Source: Caldifarciminota bacterium
GTDB lineage: Bacteria; Hydrothermota; E44-bin80
DNA: 6,696 nucleotides
Direction of reading: 5' to 3'
NCBI GenBank assembly: GCA_023127905.1
Contig: JAGMEZ010000111.1
Coordinates: forward strand, 1-6,696
Positions 4,291 through 6,696 of the stretch are shown one piece after another. Made by a program: the position numbers and the translations under genes. The notes below the pieces were generated by a model, which saw nothing but the letters and a program-made list of their open reading frames with translations, had not been told where the DNA came from and ran no database searches. Each line of letters begins with the position of its first letter. The stretch's first letter is position 1.

Positions 4291-5124
4291 TCAACGTACA
4301 TCCTTTTCTTTCATCTCTCTTATCACCTTCTCCTGTCCTTCATTTTTTAGAAATTCCTCATGCCCACATTTAGAAAAAATTACATTAACTCCCTTTTGTT
4401 TCAATTCCTTCACTTTCTCTGTATTCTCATTTATTCCTGGTGCTGCAACAATAATGACATTGTCCACTTTTTGTCCTTCACTTATCCTATCCTCTGCAAT
4501 GTTTAGAGCGATATATCCTCCCCCACTATATCCAATAATATTTACCTGCTCACCTTTTCCAAGAATCATGACCTTTAGATTACGCTCAATTTCTTCTCCT
4601 AATCTACCATGATAGACATCTTTTCCACCTTTTTCCTTATAAGCGCTAGCCAAGTCCCATGGAAAGCCCCTTAAATATACTGCACTCAACTGACGAGGAT
4701 TTTGAATGCCTGTCTCGGTCATTCTTGATACAAAAGCTTTTCCATAATCGTTTGTCTCCAGATCATAATGAATACCATTTACAAAATACGACCTTTCCCC
4801 ATCTGGGTCTAGGTAATTTAATGGGTTATTTCTGCAGTAGACATAAGGGTTAAAAGACTGAGGATCGTTTAACCTTAAATCAGAAGGATATGAAGCAGGG
4901 TCAGGTGAAATCCAGCGTCCAATGCTCTTGTCATAATAGCGTGCACCGTAGTAATACAAACCTGTTCCATCTTCCTCTTTGCCCGTGAACTTGTGGGTGT
5001 TATCATAAGTTCCTGATTCATACTTCATCTCTCCGAATGCCTTGTACTTGTATTCCTTCGCAATCGATGGAATGATCCAATCCTTCGTTATCACGAGTGG
5101 GCTGTGAATTTCTTTTTTATTCAT
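4291..5124 (-). CDS. Orphan RHS core cassette with alpha/beta-hydrolase-like C-terminal tip
   Basis: The 277-residue protein starts with only 20 residues unrelated to the core, then an 89-residue RHS repeat-associated core (21-109) with HKFTGKEEDG, GLYYYGARYYD, GRWISPDP, NPYVYCRNNPL and ending DPDG. Full RHS proteins carry many YD repeats before this; here they are absent, so it is an orphan tip cassette. The tip (110-277) has GYSGGG at 198-203, a GxSxG nucleophile elbow with S200, a downstream strand VDNVIIVAAPG, and H255 in KCGHEEF as possible catalytic His. The acidic member of a triad is not clear. This suggests an esterase or lipase fold, perhaps a phospholipase effector. No signal peptide is visible. 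The ATG at 5124 lies six bases from a conserved promoter module and has no good Shine-Dalgarno site. A membrane-protein gene follows after 14 bases. Confidence 0.85.
   Translation of the reverse strand: MNKKEIHSPLVITKDWIIPSIAKEYKYKAFGEMKYESGTYDNTHKFTGKEEDGTGLYYYGARYYDKSIGRWISPDPASYPSDLRLNDPQSFNPYVYCRNNPLNYLDPDGERSYFVNGIHYDLETNDYGKAFVSRMTETGIQNPRQLSAVYLRGFPWDLASAYKEKGGKDVYHGRLGEEIERNLKVMILGKGEQVNIIGYSGGGYIALNIAEDRISEGQKVDNVIIVAAPGINENTEKVKELKQKGVNVIFSKCGHEEFLKNEGQEKVIREMKEKDVR
4798..5064 (-). repeat. RHS core repeat, copy 1 (89 codons)
   Basis: This stretch and 6428-6694 are the same length (267 bases) with no net indels, from IAK to DPDG. By my count 76 of 89 residues are identical, and a 43-residue block from GARYYDKS to CRNNPL is unchanged. 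Similarity stops sharply at DPDG. Such shared blocks are long enough for homologous recombination between cassettes. Confidence 0.9.
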
Positions 5125-5130
5125 TACCTA

Positions 5131-5159
5131 ATCCTACCACCAAATCAATGAAATTTCAA
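5131..5159 (-). promoter_or_regulatory. Cassette promoter module, copy B
   Basis: On the - strand TTGAAA (5159-5154), a 17-base spacer ending TGG (extended -10), and TAGGAT (5136-5131). The -10 ends six bases before ATG 5124, so the transcript would start at or next to the start codon. The same arrangement with the same spacing precedes ATG 3588, and similarity extends upstream to CGTTTTCCCC. Confidence 0.6.
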
Positions 5160-5243
5160 GGGGGAAAACGAACAGGTACTCCAGAGACACAGAAAATTCT
5201 ACTTACACTCTAACAGACTATGGGAGTGGTAAAAAGTTTAAAA

Positions 5244-5300
5244 GTTTACCCCGTGAAATAGCAAAATGCGTTGAGCATAATATTATTTCACAGGGTTTAC
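5244..5300. repeat. Cassette-boundary hairpin B with GTTTAC direct repeats
   Basis: ACCCCGTGAAATA (5248-5260) pairs with TATTTCACAGGGT (5284-5296) with one mismatch. The 23-base loop contains a second small stem, ATGC/GCAT (5266-5269 with 5275-5278). GTTTAC is repeated directly at 5244-5249 and 5295-5300. It is homologous in flanks to hairpin A, but stem core and loop differ completely. Confidence 0.6.
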
Positions 5301-5309
5301 TCCTATCCC

Positions 5310-5334
5310 CATATGTCCATATGTCTCATATGTC
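5310..5334. repeat. Triplicated CATATGTC
   Basis: CATATGTC occurs at 5310-5317, 5318-5325 and 5327-5334, the last offset by one T. It abuts the RHS remnant and seems to have replaced its 3' continuation. CATATG is itself palindromic. Confidence 0.65.
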
Positions 5335-5391
5335 AGAACCATCAAGTTCTTTACCTGTGAACTTATGGTTCTTATGTGTTTCTGCAATAAT
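5326..5391 (-). pseudogene. RHS core remnant
   Basis: On the - strand, codons 5388 to 5329 read IAETHKNHKFTGKELDGSDI, then TGA. HKFTGKE is identical to both intact cores, and KELDGS is a common RHS variant of their KEEDGS/KEEDGT. There is no start codon, and an in-frame TAA lies at 5400-5398. The fragment begins right at the stop of the 5391 gene and is cut off by the CATATGTC repeats. It also contains a 13-pair hairpin with one bulge (5336-5371). It appears to be debris from an earlier cassette. Confidence 0.65.
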
Positions 5392-5876
5392 TAGAGTTTA
5401 TTTTTTAGTTTTTCGAGAGTCAACATCCTTTTTTGAAATATCCAAGAAAATATGAAGTAAAATACCACTGTCATAAGCGAGGCAATAATGAACTTAAAAC
5501 TACTTAGCATCTGTTCATACATAGGAGGTATTAAGAAAGTTTGGGATGGTTCTCCAACTGACAACCAAGTTTCAAGAAACTTTATAGATGCAGTCAATAT
5601 TCTCATACAAAAATAAAGGAAGAAGATTATGCTTGAGACCTTCAAGAAAAGAAGTCGGGGAAGAAAAATCTCTTTTTGTTTGGTCATATAGACGAAAATC
5701 TTTTCTTCGGTTACGGTTTGCTCTTTCAAAAATTTTCTAAGATTGCTACGAGTCATCACACTAATAAAAAAAGTATTGATTAAGAATGTTAAAAATAGTA
5801 AAGAATAAAATAAAAAGAAAATAGATAATATTATAATTAATGTTTCATACATTCTCATTCTCAATATTTCAAACAT
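5391..5876 (-). CDS. Small three-helix membrane protein next to RHS tip (putative immunity partner)
   Basis: The 161-residue protein has three hydrophobic segments (about 13-40, 76-98, 126-147), a polar middle loop rich in Lys and Glu (43-70) and a basic C-terminus; it is probably inner-membrane. ATG 5876 is preceded by AGGAGTGAGGAA, a strong Shine-Dalgarno region, so I prefer it over internal ATGs at residues 7 and 9. It begins 26 bases after the stop of the RHS-tip gene and is surely cotranscribed with it. It shows no evident similarity to the other small membrane protein (3809-4276), although both hold the same place in their cassettes. An immunity role is inferred from position only; I recognise no family. 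Confidence 0.75.
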   Translation of the reverse strand: MFEILRMRMYETLIIILSIFFLFYSLLFLTFLINTFFISVMTRSNLRKFLKEQTVTEEKIFVYMTKQKEIFLPRLLFLKVSSIIFFLYFCMRILTASIKFLETWLSVGEPSQTFLIPPMYEQMLSSFKFIIASLMTVVFYFIFSWIFQKRMLTLEKLKNKL

Positions 5877-5902
5877 TTCCTCACTCCTTTCTATAGTGTT
5901 TG

Positions 5903-6696
5903 TTAATCCTCATTGGTTTCTCTCTCTATTATCTCATATTCTCTTTCACCTCTTCTGACAATCTGCATCCCTTCTTCATTCAAAAGCTCGTTAAGTTCTA
6001 CCATTGTACCTGTAAATATTATAAGACAATCTGAGCCATTGATAATTTCTTTGTTTTGGATTAATCTACCTCCGAATTTTAACTGTAATACATGTTGCCC
6101 TGTCGAAGTTTTACCAAGGATTTGTGGGGAAGTTTGCCCAATAGGAATACCAAGAGATAAATTTTTGTCTGCGGTAGCCCTAATCAAATTATAGGAATAG
6201 CCTTCTTCTGTTTTCTTCCCAGGACCATAAGTAAAATTTGGGGCATAGCCGAATAATCCTTGTTTGAAACCTAAAGTCTCAATATCGGTCCATGTCCCAG
6301 CTGCTTGCCAGTAAATGGGAAGCACAGGTGCCTCACCTCTTAGGGCTGAGCCAGCCGTTTGAATAAGTAAATCTACAATATCTGAAGTATAAAGTAATTT
6401 ATTCGTACCAACTTCATAATATGCATTGCCATCAGGATCCTTTAACGCAAGTGGGTTATTTCTGCAATAGACATATGGGTTAAAAGATTGAGGATCATTC
6501 AGTCTTAAATCAGAAGGGTATGAAGCAGGGTCGGGAGAAATCCAGCGTCCAATGCTCTTATCATAGTACCTTGCACCGAAATAATACAATCCAGACCCAT
6601 CCTCTTCTTTTCCTGTGAATTTATGATTGTCATAATATGTTCCTGATTCATATCTTAAATCACCAAAAGCATAATATTTGTACTGTTTCGCAATAG
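5903..6696 (-). CDS. RHS protein, C-terminal part (core plus unidentified tip), 5' end beyond window
   Basis: The frame stays open to the right edge of the window, where it reads IAKQYKYYAFGDLRYESG, so the start lies outside; a TTG at 6589 is an internal Leu codon, not a start. Visible residues are the 89-codon RHS core (6694-6428), ending DPDG, then a tip of about 174 residues. The tip starts NAYYEVGTNKLLYTSD, has a glycine/aromatic-rich middle (GLFGYAPNFTYGPG) and an acidic end (ERETNED). I recognise no enzymatic motif in it. The sharp change after DPDG is where RHS proteins switch tips. It could be a full-length RHS shell protein or another orphan cassette; sequence to the right would decide. 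The small membrane gene at 5876 follows after 26 bases. Confidence 0.85.
   Translation of the reverse strand, partial: IAKQYKYYAFGDLRYESGTYYDNHKFTGKEEDGSGLYYFGARYYDKSIGRWISPDPASYPSDLRLNDPQSFNPYVYCRNNPLALKDPDGNAYYEVGTNKLLYTSDIVDLLIQTAGSALRGEAPVLPIYWQAAGTWTDIETLGFKQGLFGYAPNFTYGPGKKTEEGYSYNLIRATADKNLSLGIPIGQTSPQILGKTSTGQHVLQLKFGGRLIQNKEIINGSDCLIIFTGTMVELNELLNEEGMQIVRRGEREYEIIERETNED
6428..6694 (-). repeat. RHS core repeat, copy 2 (89 codons)
   Basis: This is the partner of 4798-5064. The two copies run in the same direction about 1.6 kb apart. Differences cluster in the first third and in the three residues just before DPDG (ALK here, NYL in the other copy). Confidence 0.9.

Noticed and set aside
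4259..4612. 117-codon frame on the + strand
   Set aside because: It is antisense to the hydrolase tip and rich in Phe/Ser/Pro, as expected of a shadow.
5913..6194. 93-codon frame on the + strand
   Set aside because: It is antisense to the RHS tip, without independent support.

Overview
This window looks like an AT-rich chromosomal segment from a bacterium, most likely an uncultured lineage known from metagenomes. Evidence for a bacterium: bacterial-type queuosine genes, good Shine-Dalgarno sites, a sigma70-type promoter, and a CAT-anticodon tRNA with the acceptor-stem pairs expected of a lysidine-type tRNA-Ile. Neither tRNA gene encodes CCA. I cannot name the phylum from sequence alone.

Left part (1-2860), housekeeping. 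On the + strand there is the 3' end of an unidentified ORF with a four-cysteine tail, then queE and queC, two steps in the synthesis of preQ0, the queuosine precursor. QueE makes 7-carboxy-7-deazaguanine (CDG) and QueC converts it to preQ0. Convergent to them, on the - strand, is a two-gene operon: a coiled-coil C4 zinc-ribbon protein (DUF164 type), overlapping by 11 bases a GTG-started RNase HI-family protein. The spacers and gene ends on the + strand carry short repeats with a 7-base period, and two stop codons lie inside such repeats.

Middle part (2859-3453). A tRNA-Ile(CAT)/tRNA-Val(CAC) pair on the - strand has a near-consensus promoter (TTGACA-17-TATAGT) and a strong intrinsic terminator. 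Upstream of it is about 330 bases without a gene, holding three hairpins that share a TTTGGAGT-type flank but have different stems.

Right part (3454-6696), all - strand: an array of RHS (YD-repeat) cassettes. A gene entering from beyond the right edge carries an RHS-associated core of 89 codons, then a unique C-terminal tip, then a small membrane-protein gene. A second cassette has the same 89-codon core, preceded by only 20 residues and its own promoter, with a different tip bearing an alpha/beta-hydrolase-like GYSGG motif. It too is followed by a small membrane-protein gene. A third cassette is reduced to a 44-residue ORF with a YD-like motif. The second and third ORFs are preceded by the same promoter module (TTGAWA, 17 bases, TG-extended -10), placed only 6-7 bases from ATG, so transcripts could be leaderless. 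Upstream of each module is a hairpin with conserved flanks and variable stem. A further RHS-core scrap follows the first membrane gene.

The arrangement (shared core, switched tip, adjacent small gene) resembles orphan toxin/immunity cassettes of polymorphic-toxin loci. Toxicity and immunity are inference; the cassette architecture is read directly from the sequence.
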